From positions 1 through 21,645 of IMG/VR virus record IMGVR_UViG_3300046804_002057: a DNA stretch of 21,645 nucleotides; one strand, 5' to 3'. Both the position numbers and the translations under genes were made by a program. The notes beneath the pieces were generated by a model that saw nothing but the letters and a program-made list of their open reading frames with translations, had not been told where the DNA came from and ran no database searches. This DNA is from a virus. Below, one piece after another: positions 13,500 to 21,032 of the stretch (positions are counted from its first letter, which is position 1; each line of letters starts with the position of its first letter).

Positions 13500-14600
13500 T
13501 CACCTGATCAATTGAAATACCGCTGCGCTGTAGATGTTTCCCATCCCCGCAGCAAGACTGAGAATCAACCCTTCCGGAGCCTCAACATCGTGAGACAGGA
13601 AGACATGATCCTCTTCGGTGCGATTAGCAATCGCTGGAACCTTCCCCACACGCATCTCTTCCAGAAGAAGGAGCGTCTCAAGCAAGCCGCTCGATCCCAT
13701 CGTGTGACCAATGCGGGGCTTGTATGAGGTCGCCACAAAATTCGTGAGCATGGAAGACAAAGCATTCTTTTCCGCAGCATTGTTTGAATCCGTCCCTGTG
13801 CCGTGAGTCTTGACAACCCTGATGTCATCCGGGCGCACCATGTTCTCCAGCACGCCCTTGATTGCTTTGGTAAAGCCTTCACCATCTTCGCGCTGACCAA
13901 TCGGGTTGGTTGATGCCTCGGAGGCGTTGTTCGCGGTAACGAGGGAGGCTTGGCCAGTCTCGGCGACTGACGCATGCTCGAACACCGCCAGCGCAGCCCC
14001 TTGACCGATGCGGAACTTCTTGTTCTTGCCATCGAAGGCAGATGGAATGATCCCGGCTTCCTCTTCCTTGGCGGTCAGCACCGCCTTGGATTCGCCGAAG
14101 AACTCCAGCACCGAGTTAGATACGCCATCCTCAACGGTCAGGACGATCACCCGCTTGTAGTTCTGATACCGGATCATCACCTCAACATCCTGCATGACCT
14201 TTAGGCTGCTGGCGCAGGCGCTTGAATCCGTCACCACCAGATCGATCTGCCCGAACTGCTGGGCTATTCTGCCAGCCCAGACTTGGGTCAGGGTGAACGG
14301 CATGAAACGGTAGCCGTAGTTCAGCTTGTTTGCCGGGTACGCCTTGGGCGTCATCCCCGCGAAGTGCGCGTTGCCTGCAGCAAGGACGAAGGCAGTCTTG
14401 CCAACCGGGTTTTCTCGCAGCCGCTTGATCAGAGCCGGGTCAAGCACCTTCTCCGCCACCTTGTGCGGGACATAGTTCATGCCGGTCTTGAGATTCCCGA
14501 AGACCTCCGGAAACAGATGCACGCGCTGCGGATAGACGACATCGTCCAGCAGCGTGGTCTGTTCCGTACAGGCCGTCCGGGAATGGGTCAGGAAGATCAC
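13500..14600 (-). CDS. Beta-ketoacyl-ACP synthase (FabF/FabB-like), phage-encoded
   Basis: A 366-aa condensing enzyme of the thiolase fold. The catalytic residues are visible: Cys129 in TDSSACASS, His266 in KTHGTGTD, Lys294 and His299 in SYKPRIGHTMGSSG. This is the Cys-His-His set that loads an acyl chain from ACP and condenses it with malonyl-ACP in fatty acid or polyketide synthesis. It is shorter than bacterial FabF (about 413 aa): the part before the nucleophile is about 35 residues shorter. The usual GFGGTN gating loop near the C-terminus reads AAGMGN. Start is GTG at 14600, overlapping the ACP stop (GTGA), so the two proteins are co-translated. Family call firm; product unknown. Confidence 0.9.
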   Translation of the reverse strand: MIFLTHSRTACTEQTTLLDDVVYPQRVHLFPEVFGNLKTGMNYVPHKVAEKVLDPALIKRLRENPVGKTAFVLAAGNAHFAGMTPKAYPANKLNYGYRFMPFTLTQVWAGRIAQQFGQIDLVVTDSSACASSLKVMQDVEVMIRYQNYKRVIVLTVEDGVSNSVLEFFGESKAVLTAKEEEAGIIPSAFDGKNKKFRIGQGAALAVFEHASVAETGQASLVTANNASEASTNPIGQREDGEGFTKAIKGVLENMVRPDDIRVVKTHGTGTDSNNAAEKNALSSMLTNFVATSYKPRIGHTMGSSGLLETLLLLEEMRVGKVPAIANRTEEDHVFLSHDVEAPEGLILSLAAGMGNIYSAAVFQLIR

Positions 14601-14884
14601 TTGATCAGCTCAATCGCAGCGTCAATCGACTCAGGCTCCCGAGTCTTGTGTTGCATCAGGAAGGCGTGCATCTCGCCTACCGTGGCAGGGTTCATGGTCT
14701 TGGCAATCTCTTCTGGAACGCCGTAGATCTCGCTCATGTAGATGCAGATCATCAGCGTGTCCAGACTGTCGATGTCAATGTCGGGCAGCTTGTCATCCAG
14801 CGACTTGGCGTTGTCAAAGTCAGGGTGCATCGGTTTTGCGATGCGCGCGACTGCATTGAACAGTTCTGTGAATTCCATCTTCAT
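14597..14884 (-). CDS. Acyl carrier protein, phage-encoded
   Basis: A 95-aa protein with the ACP signature DIDSLDTLMICIYMSEIYGV: Ser40 in D-S-L is the expected 4'-phosphopantetheine attachment site, followed by the acidic recognition helix II. The protein is acidic overall, as ACPs are, and slightly longer than E. coli AcpP, with a C-terminal extension (HKTREPESIDAAIELIK). It would carry acyl chains as thioesters for the coupled synthase encoded next. No phosphopantetheinyl transferase is in the window, so a host AcpS/Sfp enzyme must load it. The ATG overlaps the previous stop (ATGA) and the stop overlaps the KAS start. Confidence 0.9.
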   Translation of the reverse strand: MKMEFTELFNAVARIAKPMHPDFDNAKSLDDKLPDIDIDSLDTLMICIYMSEIYGVPEEIAKTMNPATVGEMHAFLMQHKTREPESIDAAIELIK

Positions 14885-15129
14885 CCCTTTGGATTGACGG
14901 CATTGACCACGGCTTGCGCCCAGTCCTGCCAGTTCTCATAGATATACGGGCCGGGGATGGCCTCATTGACAAACACATCAATGGCTTTCAACCCTGCGGC
15001 CCAATCCTTCCAATTCTCTTCTGTCACGCCGATCTGCAACTGCTGAGGTGCATACGCCTCACACATCAGAGACGACCACGACTCAAAGGTATGGAAGCGC
15101 GGATCATAGACCAGAGCAGGCTGAGCCAT
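14881..15129 (-). CDS. Small Trp-rich protein upstream of ACP, unknown function
   Basis: An 82-aa acidic protein with five tryptophans, four of them in the repeated patterns ENWKDWAAGL (residues about 38-47) and ENWQDWAQAV (about 65-74), suggesting an internal duplication of a short helical unit. The first ATG (15129) overlaps the hub stop (TGATG) and the stop overlaps the ACP start. No known motif. The repeat NWxDWAxxL may mark a protein-binding helix hairpin. It is the first gene after the hub and may be a minor virion part or a partner of the ACP/KAS pair. Confidence 0.6.
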   Translation of the reverse strand: MAQPALVYDPRFHTFESWSSLMCEAYAPQQLQIGVTEENWKDWAAGLKAIDVFVNEAIPGPYIYENWQDWAQAVVNAVNPKG

Positions 15130-17183
15130 CAGTACGGCCTCACATCGCCAACGTCTGCGCTGAGCATTATCCGACCCAACTGATAGTTTCCGTCCTGCAC
15201 ATCCGACACGAAAATCAGGCGCAGTTCCCGGCGCTGCTCACGCAGATCGATCTTGCCGGTGTCAGGCTCAAAGGTGTAGGGGCCAGTGGTGACGTCCGCC
15301 TTCTGGGCGAACGGGCGACCAGTGACATAGAACTCCATCTGCCCGGACTGAATGAAGTCAGGCTCCATCCGCTCCAGATGCAACCAGTAGTTGTCTCCCA
15401 CCATCGTGGACTGCGACGGGCCACCAGCAACCAAGCCAAGGTCGTTGGTCTCGAACGACGAACGGATCGCTCGGATGCTCTGGCCTTTCACCTCGTTGGT
15501 TCCGACCTCGTGCTGCCACAAACTCATCAAGCCGGGCACACTCTTAAAGTCGGCCGATACGGTGTCGGTTGCCGTGCAGTTCGCGCTCAGGGTGATGTCG
15601 TAGTAACCCTCGGTTGTGCTGGCCACGATGTCAAGAATCGTCGTTCCATCAGGCACACCATCGGCCACGACAATCATCCCGACATAGAGCTGGTTGCTGA
15701 TCGCCGTCGTGATCACCGCGTTGCCGTTTGTGGTGTCAATGTCTTGGGTGAGAATCGTTCTCTCAACTGACAAGTCTTCTCCGGCCATCACAGGGAAGCG
15801 AAACACCTGAGAGAAGTATCCAGCGGTGCGAGTCGCGCCAACAGAGGAGCCTGCGTCATACCAGCAGTTCTCGCGGATGTTGTAGATGATCGCGTCGTTG
15901 CACTCTTCCGAGTCGCCCTTCGGGTAGAACCACCAGATCTCGCCGAACCTTGGAACCTTGGTCGCCCAGACCTTCTGGCGCTGGTTGTAGTTGAGGTTGT
16001 CGAAGAAGTAGTTCTGATTGAAGTCGTTCGGCAGTTCCTTGATCACGCCGTTGTAGAGCAGGAACCGATCAACGCCGATCCAGTAATAGATGCCGTCATA
16101 CTCGATCACGCACTGGCTGGAAAGAATCGTGGACGAGCCGACGATGTCATAGCGCCAATAGAGCTGCTGCGTTCCCACGGTGGTTGGCGCATAACTCACC
16201 CGGATCAGGGAGTCGAGCGCCCAAAACAGACCGGACGGCGCATTCGATCCGCCGCGCACCGGAAGGCCTTTCACAATCTTTTGCGAGGAGACATTCACCT
16301 CGTTGGAGTCCGCGCTGTTCCAGTCAAACACATTGCCGGCCGAGCAGTTCTTGATCAGGCCGTTGTCGCCGTAGACGAAGACATACGGGTGCAAAGCCAC
16401 CACGCCGCCAGCCACCTTGATGGTGTCTCCGGTCGGAGCCGTTCCGGCGGTGTCTTTCAGTGGATACATGACCGACCCACCCGGAGCGCCAGCCAGCACC
16501 GCAGTTGCGGTGGTGTTGTCGATCTGGGCGAGGTTTTGGCCGGGGTGAGCAAGCAGCAGATTGTTGCCATCACCAGTGGCGTCGAAGAATCCGTCGAACT
16601 GCCACAGGTTGAAGTCGCTGGACTGGAAGTCAGAGTCCACGGTCGCAACCTTGACCGAGAAGCCGGATCCCGTGCCCCCGATAGCCGAGGCCAGAGCGGA
16701 CAAAGTGTCTCCAGCCGCATACCCGTTGCCCTCGGTGGTGATGGTCACGGAGGACACAGCAGCCCCAGAAACAACGATGGTGGCCTTTGCGCCCGTCCCA
16801 GAGCCGCCAGTGAGGCTGACTGCGGTGTAGGTGCCGTTCGTGTACAGAGAGCCGCCTGTGAGCGTCCCAGTGGTCAGGATCGGCCCGCCGTTCATGTTGT
16901 ATTCGGTGATCCCCGCGCCGATGCCGTTGTTGTCGCACTCGAACCGCTCAAGGCCGTCGTTGTAGCCATTGAAAATGCGGTTGAATCCGTCCTCAGATTC
17001 AACGTAAATGCCGCGAGACAACCCCTTCATCTGGTTGGTCATCTCGCGGTAGCCGCCAATTTTCCTCGGGCGGCCACGTTGAAACCGCACCCACTCGCCG
17101 TCCTGATAGAACAGCTTGTCCAGCACGGTACCGTCGCGCTGGATTCCCGACTTGGTATCGAGGGCGAAAACCTTTTTGGTCAT
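15129..17183 (-). CDS. P22 gp10-like tail hub/DNA stabilisation protein with inserted domains
   Basis: A 684-aa protein. The N-terminus (KLFYQDGEWVRFQRGRPRKIGGYR, about 23-46) and the beta-rich body (FIQSGQMEFYVTGRPF, IYYWIGVDRFLLYNGV) match the pattern of podovirus tail hub/nozzle proteins (P22 gp10 type), which plug the portal and carry fibres. Two stretches look inserted. About 106-182 is Gly/Ser/Thr-rich with YTNGTYTAVSLTGGSGTG and GNGYAAGDTLSA. About 480-548 contains TTNGNAVITT and VGMIVVADGVPDGTTI. Both types recur in phage and surface proteins as I remember. It is coupled to the fibre-like gene by an ATGA overlap. Confidence 0.7.
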   Translation of the reverse strand: MTKKVFALDTKSGIQRDGTVLDKLFYQDGEWVRFQRGRPRKIGGYREMTNQMKGLSRGIYVESEDGFNRIFNGYNDGLERFECDNNGIGAGITEYNMNGGPILTTGTLTGGSLYTNGTYTAVSLTGGSGTGAKATIVVSGAAVSSVTITTEGNGYAAGDTLSALASAIGGTGSGFSVKVATVDSDFQSSDFNLWQFDGFFDATGDGNNLLLAHPGQNLAQIDNTTATAVLAGAPGGSVMYPLKDTAGTAPTGDTIKVAGGVVALHPYVFVYGDNGLIKNCSAGNVFDWNSADSNEVNVSSQKIVKGLPVRGGSNAPSGLFWALDSLIRVSYAPTTVGTQQLYWRYDIVGSSTILSSQCVIEYDGIYYWIGVDRFLLYNGVIKELPNDFNQNYFFDNLNYNQRQKVWATKVPRFGEIWWFYPKGDSEECNDAIIYNIRENCWYDAGSSVGATRTAGYFSQVFRFPVMAGEDLSVERTILTQDIDTTNGNAVITTAISNQLYVGMIVVADGVPDGTTILDIVASTTEGYYDITLSANCTATDTVSADFKSVPGLMSLWQHEVGTNEVKGQSIRAIRSSFETNDLGLVAGGPSQSTMVGDNYWLHLERMEPDFIQSGQMEFYVTGRPFAQKADVTTGPYTFEPDTGKIDLREQRRELRLIFVSDVQDGNYQLGRIMLSADVGDVRPY

Positions 17184-18433
17184 ACGAACGTGCCGCCCGA
17201 AATGCCGCCGGTGAAGGTTCCGGTGCCATTTATCGTCAGGCCTGTCGCGGACAATGCGAACAACTGCGCTCCAAGGATTGCGATGTCAAACTGACCAGCA
17301 CCACTACGGTAGATGCCGGTGGTTGGCTCGCTGCCGAAGTACAGCGACGGAGCGCCCACAGAGCCGTCCAGCAGGTTCACCGTGGACTGACCAGCCACCA
17401 CCGTGTTGGCGTTGACCAAGTTCGTTCCATCGCACAGCAAGGTCGATTGTTGGTTCGGCAGGATCGTTGCCGTCGATCCGCCCATCACCCCGGTGCTCAG
17501 CGTCACCGTGTAGTTAGATACGCCGCCGCTGGTCGCGTTCTGGACGTAGTAGATCTGGATCGTAGGCGGAACAATGATCGTGACGTTGCCAGTCAGCGTG
17601 CCGCTGCTGATGTACTTCTGGATGGTGTTGGAGGCTTCCGACGAGGTCAGGGTGTAGGTGCCGGAGGACACCGTCTTCACCAACTGGGAGAAGTTGAACT
17701 GCGTGTTCTTGCCCAGACCCACCGAGTAGAAGGCCGTGCCAGAGCATGCAATCAAGCAGGAATCCGACTGCTGCAGGCCGACCGAGGCCGAGTCGTTGAA
17801 CGTGTCAGAGCCTTGGCAGGCTATCGTCAGAAGTCCAGTTCCGCCGTTTCGCACTTGCGTGAACCAGTTGTTGCCGACCGTCGCAGCATCGGGAAGAGTC
17901 AGCGTTCCAGCGCCGCCCGTCCACAGGAAGAGCTTTGCACGATCCGAATCAACCACCGTGTAGTCAGTCGAGAACGAACTGACCGGCGAGGCTTGGTTCA
18001 GGGTCAGGCCGGCGGCGTAGAGGCCGTATCCAGCCAGAGTTGCAGCATCCGCACTGCTCGTGCCAGTCCCAAAGGCGATGTTGCTCCAAGTGCCAGTGGT
18101 CGTCGGATTGGCCGTAATGTAAATGTACTTGGACTCGCCGGCTGCGATAGTGATAATCGTGTTTGTGCCGGCGTAGTCTTTGACGGTGAACGAGTTGGAG
18201 CCGACATTGCGGATCAGGGCGTCCTGACCTACCGACGCTTGATTCGCCGGCGGCATCCACAGAGACAGACCCGTGGTCGTCGCCGTAACATTCATTATCC
18301 GGGCGGCATAGTCGTCCGTCGCGTTGCCGTTGATCGGCCACTGAAGCTGAGTATCGGCTGAGAGCGTGATCGCGCGATACGAGACATCCGTTGGCTGGAT
18401 CACGTTGCCGGTGAAGGGAGAGTTGTAGCTCAT
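17180..18433 (-). CDS. Tail fibre/spike-like structural protein
   Basis: A 417-aa Ser/Thr/Gly/Asn-rich, beta-strand-rich protein with few charged residues, typical of trimeric phage fibres and spikes. The N-terminus (MSYNSPFTGNVIQPTDVSYRA) is probably the virion anchor. Repeated patterns such as SKYIYITANPTTTGTW and DSCLIACSGTAFYSVG suggest tandem beta domains. The C-terminus ends with TGLTINGTGTFTGGISGGTFV, a motif also common in fibre stalks, and has no visible chaperone or receptor-binding tip, so the protein may be short or act as an adaptor. It lies between the adaptor and hub genes. Confidence 0.65.
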   Translation of the reverse strand: MSYNSPFTGNVIQPTDVSYRAITLSADTQLQWPINGNATDDYAARIMNVTATTTGLSLWMPPANQASVGQDALIRNVGSNSFTVKDYAGTNTIITIAAGESKYIYITANPTTTGTWSNIAFGTGTSSADAATLAGYGLYAAGLTLNQASPVSSFSTDYTVVDSDRAKLFLWTGGAGTLTLPDAATVGNNWFTQVRNGGTGLLTIACQGSDTFNDSASVGLQQSDSCLIACSGTAFYSVGLGKNTQFNFSQLVKTVSSGTYTLTSSEASNTIQKYISSGTLTGNVTIIVPPTIQIYYVQNATSGGVSNYTVTLSTGVMGGSTATILPNQQSTLLCDGTNLVNANTVVAGQSTVNLLDGSVGAPSLYFGSEPTTGIYRSGAGQFDIAILGAQLFALSATGLTINGTGTFTGGISGGTFV

Positions 18434-18435
18434 GG

Positions 18436-19071
18436 TCAGGTATCCAGTACATTGGCCTGACGGTCAGCGATGCGCTGCACATCCTCGGCCTTCAGCGTGT
18501 TGATGATCAGGTCGTACTGCTGCTGCCACATGGCCATGCGCTCGTCGTTCTTGAGGAACGGCATGGCCTGCAGGAGTGACCCGTACAGAAGCGCCTGCGG
18601 GGCGTAGATGGTGAACCAGTTGGTCTGGTTCGAGGAGTCCAGCGGCTGCACACGCTCGTAGTACAGCACCTCAAAATTGTATGCAGAGGCCGGGGTCGGA
18701 GCCACCAGCCAGTGCGTGTAGTCATAGTCAGCGTAGAACTTCGGCACCCCAGTTGCGGTCGGATCAGGCCAATACTCGCGCAGGTACTCGTACTTGCGGA
18801 GCAGCACAGGGATGCGCTCGCCGTCCACAGTGACGTTCATGGAGACCGTCTTGTGCCAGCGCGCCGGCTTGTCCACCGTCGCCTGATTGGCCACCATCGC
18901 GGAGGTGTTGACGGTCAGGTTGCCAAGGAATTTGATCTGGCTGGCAATGACCTGCTCGGCCAGCATGATGAACAGAGGGATCTTCTCCAGCGTCGCAGTG
19001 TCCGAACGCTCCAAATAACTCTGGATGTTCTCGACCAGCGAGTCGTAGGTCATAACACTGGCAGTGGTCAT
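18436..19071 (-). CDS. Head-tail adaptor (P22 gp4-like / tail accessory factor)
   Basis: A 211-aa protein, first gene of the leftward tail operon. It is mainly helical at the N-terminus (YDSLVENIQSYLERSD...IPLFIMLAEQVIASQIKFLG) and C-terminus (PQALLYGSLLQAMPFLKNDERMAMWQQQYDLIINTLKAEDV). In between is a beta-rich part with VPKFYADYDYTHWLVAPTP and EVLYYERVQPLD. This is the pattern of the phage adaptor family that joins the portal to the tail. Length fits. AAGGGG lies about 10 nt before the ATG at 19071. The 71-nt gap upstream carries the dyad at 19120-19143. Confidence 0.7.
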   Translation of the reverse strand: MTTASVMTYDSLVENIQSYLERSDTATLEKIPLFIMLAEQVIASQIKFLGNLTVNTSAMVANQATVDKPARWHKTVSMNVTVDGERIPVLLRKYEYLREYWPDPTATGVPKFYADYDYTHWLVAPTPASAYNFEVLYYERVQPLDSSNQTNWFTIYAPQALLYGSLLQAMPFLKNDERMAMWQQQYDLIINTLKAEDVQRIADRQANVLDT

Positions 19072-19119
19072 CGGAAAACCCCTTTTCGTTGCAACATTTT
19101 AACCTTTTGTCAAGAAGAA

Positions 19120-19143
19120 AAATAGGTCAATTTCGACCAATTT
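19120..19143. promoter_or_regulatory. 24-bp dyad, copy 2 (shared with 1302-1325)
   Basis: The forward sequence is AAATAGGTC, six bases, then GACCAATTT: an inverted repeat with one mismatch in 9-base arms. It touches the endolysin stop and lies upstream of the adaptor gene. As minus-strand RNA it would be a short GGTC/GACC stem followed by UAUUUUUCUU, so a weak terminator is possible; an operator or activator site is equally possible. The sequence alone does not decide. Confidence 0.5.
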
Positions 19144-19667
19144 CAGGCCAGCATGGTGTTGGCCGCAGCCTCTACCGACTCTACCCGAGCCAGCCAGCCC
19201 TTCAGGAACTTTTCCTGCTCCGGGCGCCGGGACACAATCCCCCGGTAGAACGCCTCTTTCTGCTCCGAAAACCGCTCCAGAAGCTCTTCCGGCCGGTGGT
19301 TGGACACCGCAGCCAAGGTTCCCGGCCCGATGGCGCCATCGTCCTTGGTTCCGGCCGCCCGTTGCAGGAACTTGGCCGCCTGACCCGTGCCGGCGTTGAC
19401 CGCAAAGTCAAAAACCGCGTAATCCACCCCCGCTGGCAAGTCATCGCATCGGCACCGATCCCAGTATTGCTTCTTGTAAAACGGCTTCACCTGATCCACG
19501 GTCAAGGCTTTCATCTCGCCGTCCATGATCGCCCGGCCAAGATACTCGCCCCACGCAATCCGCGTTACCCCGAGGTTGGTCTCGCCGCCCCGGTCGTGCG
19601 GGTCGTTGACATAGCCGCCCTCGGACTTGATGACATGGGCGAACGCGGCTTCCCAGTTGGCTTTCAT
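19143..19667 (-). CDS. Endolysin, GH108 N-acetylmuramidase with peptidoglycan-binding C-terminus
   Basis: A 174-aa lysozyme-type enzyme. Residues 15-35 (SEGGYVNDPHDRGGETNLGVT) are the GH108 signature; Glu16 is the expected catalytic acid. The C-terminal part (about 95-170: GQAAKFLQRAAGTKDDGAIGPGTLAAV) fits the small peptidoglycan-binding domain usually attached to this family. There is no signal peptide, so release should depend on a holin. It is the last gene of the lysis cassette; its ATG overlaps the stop of the membrane protein gene (ATGA). It cuts the glycan strands of the host wall at the end of infection. Confidence 0.93.
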   Translation of the reverse strand: MKANWEAAFAHVIKSEGGYVNDPHDRGGETNLGVTRIAWGEYLGRAIMDGEMKALTVDQVKPFYKKQYWDRCRCDDLPAGVDYAVFDFAVNAGTGQAAKFLQRAAGTKDDGAIGPGTLAAVSNHRPEELLERFSEQKEAFYRGIVSRRPEQEKFLKGWLARVESVEAAANTMLA

Positions 19668-19891
19668 TTCTCAATATGCTCCGTGACTTTGACGGCGGCC
19701 AAGATGCCGATGAAGCCGCCTACGATGGTGTTGAAGGCAGGGCCGATGATTGGGAATATGTCGTCATTGCTGACCACACCGTTGGGCACGAACAGGCCGT
19801 ACAAAAAGACACCGACCATTGAGACCATCACCAGCGACAGGGTGACGCTAACAAGAATGGTCACAAAACAAATCGTGTTCTCGCGGTTCAT
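19664..19891 (-). CDS. Small two-TM membrane protein, holin-like
   Basis: A 75-aa protein; I chose the ATG at 19891, which overlaps the previous stop and begins MNRENTICFV. Two hydrophobic segments are seen: CFVTILVSVTLSLVMVSMVGVFLYGL (about 8-33) and IIGPAFNTIVGGFIGILAAV (about 48-67). A charged tail follows (KVTEHIEK). Size, topology and position just before the endolysin fit a holin or antiholin. Because the neighbouring gene is also holin-like, which one triggers lysis cannot be said. Confidence 0.65.
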   Translation of the reverse strand: MNRENTICFVTILVSVTLSLVMVSMVGVFLYGLFVPNGVVSNDDIFPIIGPAFNTIVGGFIGILAAVKVTEHIEK

Positions 19892-20286
19892 TTTTTGTCC
19901 TTCATGGCGATGATCTTCTCCAGCGTCCTGCCGCCGAAGTAGAAAGACATGATCAGCATGCCCCACTGCCCCAGCAGCTCGACATACCGCTCGTTGGTGT
20001 CGCGGTCAAAGGCAGACATCAGGGCAAAGATGAAGTAGCCAGTCAGAATCGCAATAAGCGTCATTGGCCGGATGTTCTTCGACAGCCAAGAGTCAGAACC
20101 CATGTCGGCTTTTAGCCGATCTGTCAGTTCGTGCTGCTCCGATACGTCGGCATTCAACTGCGCCAATTCGCCGTTTTGCTGCATCTCCAGCAACTTCAGC
20201 TTGGCCGCCTCTGCCGCCGCAGGGTCTGGGAAGACCTTGTCAAGAATCTTGCTGCCAATATCTAGCACCGCACCGAGTGGGAACAT
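19888..20286 (-). CDS. Holin, GTA_holin_3TM-like
   Basis: A 132-aa protein with an amphipathic N-terminal region (MFPLGAVLDIGSKILDKVFPDPAAAEAAKLKLLEMQQNGELAQL). Then comes SDSWLSKNIRPMT and two clear hydrophobic segments, about 75-93 (MTLIAILTGYFIFALMSAF) and 103-118. The PDPAAAEAAKLKLLEMQQNGEL and WLSKNIRP patterns are those of the GTA-type 3TM holin family as I know it. It would form membrane lesions that let the endolysin reach the wall. It is coupled by overlap to the downstream two-TM gene. Confidence 0.75.
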   Translation of the reverse strand: MFPLGAVLDIGSKILDKVFPDPAAAEAAKLKLLEMQQNGELAQLNADVSEQHELTDRLKADMGSDSWLSKNIRPMTLIAILTGYFIFALMSAFDRDTNERYVELLGQWGMLIMSFYFGGRTLEKIIAMKDKK

Positions 20287-20287
20287 A

Positions 20288-20821
20288 TCAACCTCTGAAA
20301 TAGATGGCGACGAAGATGATGATGCCGCCGATACCCAAGAACACGAAGATCCCCGCTGTCATTAGCAGCTCCTCCTGCTCCTGTTTTTTCCTTTCCGCTC
20401 TGTCCTTGGCCAGTCTTGCCTTGCGGATTGCTTCTCTGTGTGCCTCGTCCTGCTCGCCAGACAGCCTATCGCGTTCTTGGCAAAGCTCTTGATATAGCCC
20501 CAGCTCGCCTTTCATCGCGAAGAGGTCGCGGAGCTGAGTTTCAAACTCCTTGGCCTGCTTTCTGGCCATCACGATTTGGAAGGCTTGCGACAGCACTGAC
20601 TCTTGTGCAGCCGCTTCCTTCGGGTCTTCTGACTTCGGTTGAGTCTTTGCTACCTCAACGGCCTTCGCGGCCTTTTCAATCTCTGCCTGACTGTGGAAGA
20701 ACGACTGCAAGTCTTCGTAGCAGTCCTTAATCTCGTGGCCAAGCTCCAGCGCCTGTTTAACTCCAGCCACAGCCCCCTTGGCGACCGCAAAGGCTGCGCC
20801 TATGGTTATGGGATCGAACAT
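20288..20821 (-). CDS. Coiled-coil protein with C-terminal membrane anchor, lysis cassette
   Basis: A 177-aa protein from the ATG at 20821 (GAGAGGATT upstream). The N-terminus (MFDPITIGAAFAVAKGAVAGVKQALELG) is a mildly hydrophobic helix. Residues about 45-150 are strongly charged and coiled-coil-like (KQAKEFETQLRDL, AIRKARLAKDRAERKKQEQEE). A single TM lies at about 154-174 (TAGIFVFLGIGGIIIFVAIYF). The anchor is at the C-terminus, the reverse of an Rz inner-membrane spanin, so a spanin call is not supported. Similar proteins occur near lysis genes of environmental phages; function unknown. Confidence 0.65.
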   Translation of the reverse strand: MFDPITIGAAFAVAKGAVAGVKQALELGHEIKDCYEDLQSFFHSQAEIEKAAKAVEVAKTQPKSEDPKEAAAQESVLSQAFQIVMARKQAKEFETQLRDLFAMKGELGLYQELCQERDRLSGEQDEAHREAIRKARLAKDRAERKKQEQEELLMTAGIFVFLGIGGIIIFVAIYFRG

Positions 20822-20837
20822 TTCGCATAAATCCTCT

Positions 20838-21032
20838 CTACAGTCCGAGCAGCTTGCGGACGAATTCAGCCCCGACACCGGGGCCGAGCAAGACCACGAT
20901 GATCACTGCATAGAGCAGGTACTCAATCTTGGTCATGCGCTTGTCCCCGTCCTTCAAGGACGAGGCGATATAGCTGTACCGCTCAGAGCAGATGGCTTCG
21001 TGAACAGCCAACTTGGTCTCAAGCGTTTCCAT
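20838..21032 (-). CDS. Small XhlA-like membrane protein
   Basis: A 64-aa protein. The ATG at 21032 overlaps the previous stop (TGATG); a TTG three bases earlier would add one residue. The N-terminal half is charged and helical (METLETKLAVHEAICSERYSYIASSLKDGDKRM), followed by one TM (about 37-55, YLLYAVIIVVLLGPGVGAE) and a short basic tail. This layout resembles XhlA-type hemolysin/holin accessory proteins. It is likely part of the lysis cassette; its exact job is unknown. Confidence 0.6.
   Translation of the reverse strand: METLETKLAVHEAICSERYSYIASSLKDGDKRMTKIEYLLYAVIIVVLLGPGVGAEFVRKLLGL

Noticed and set aside
16281-18361. Plus-strand open frames opposite the hub and fibre genes
   Set aside because: No start signals, Arg/Val-rich low-information translation, fully explained as reverse-strand shadows.
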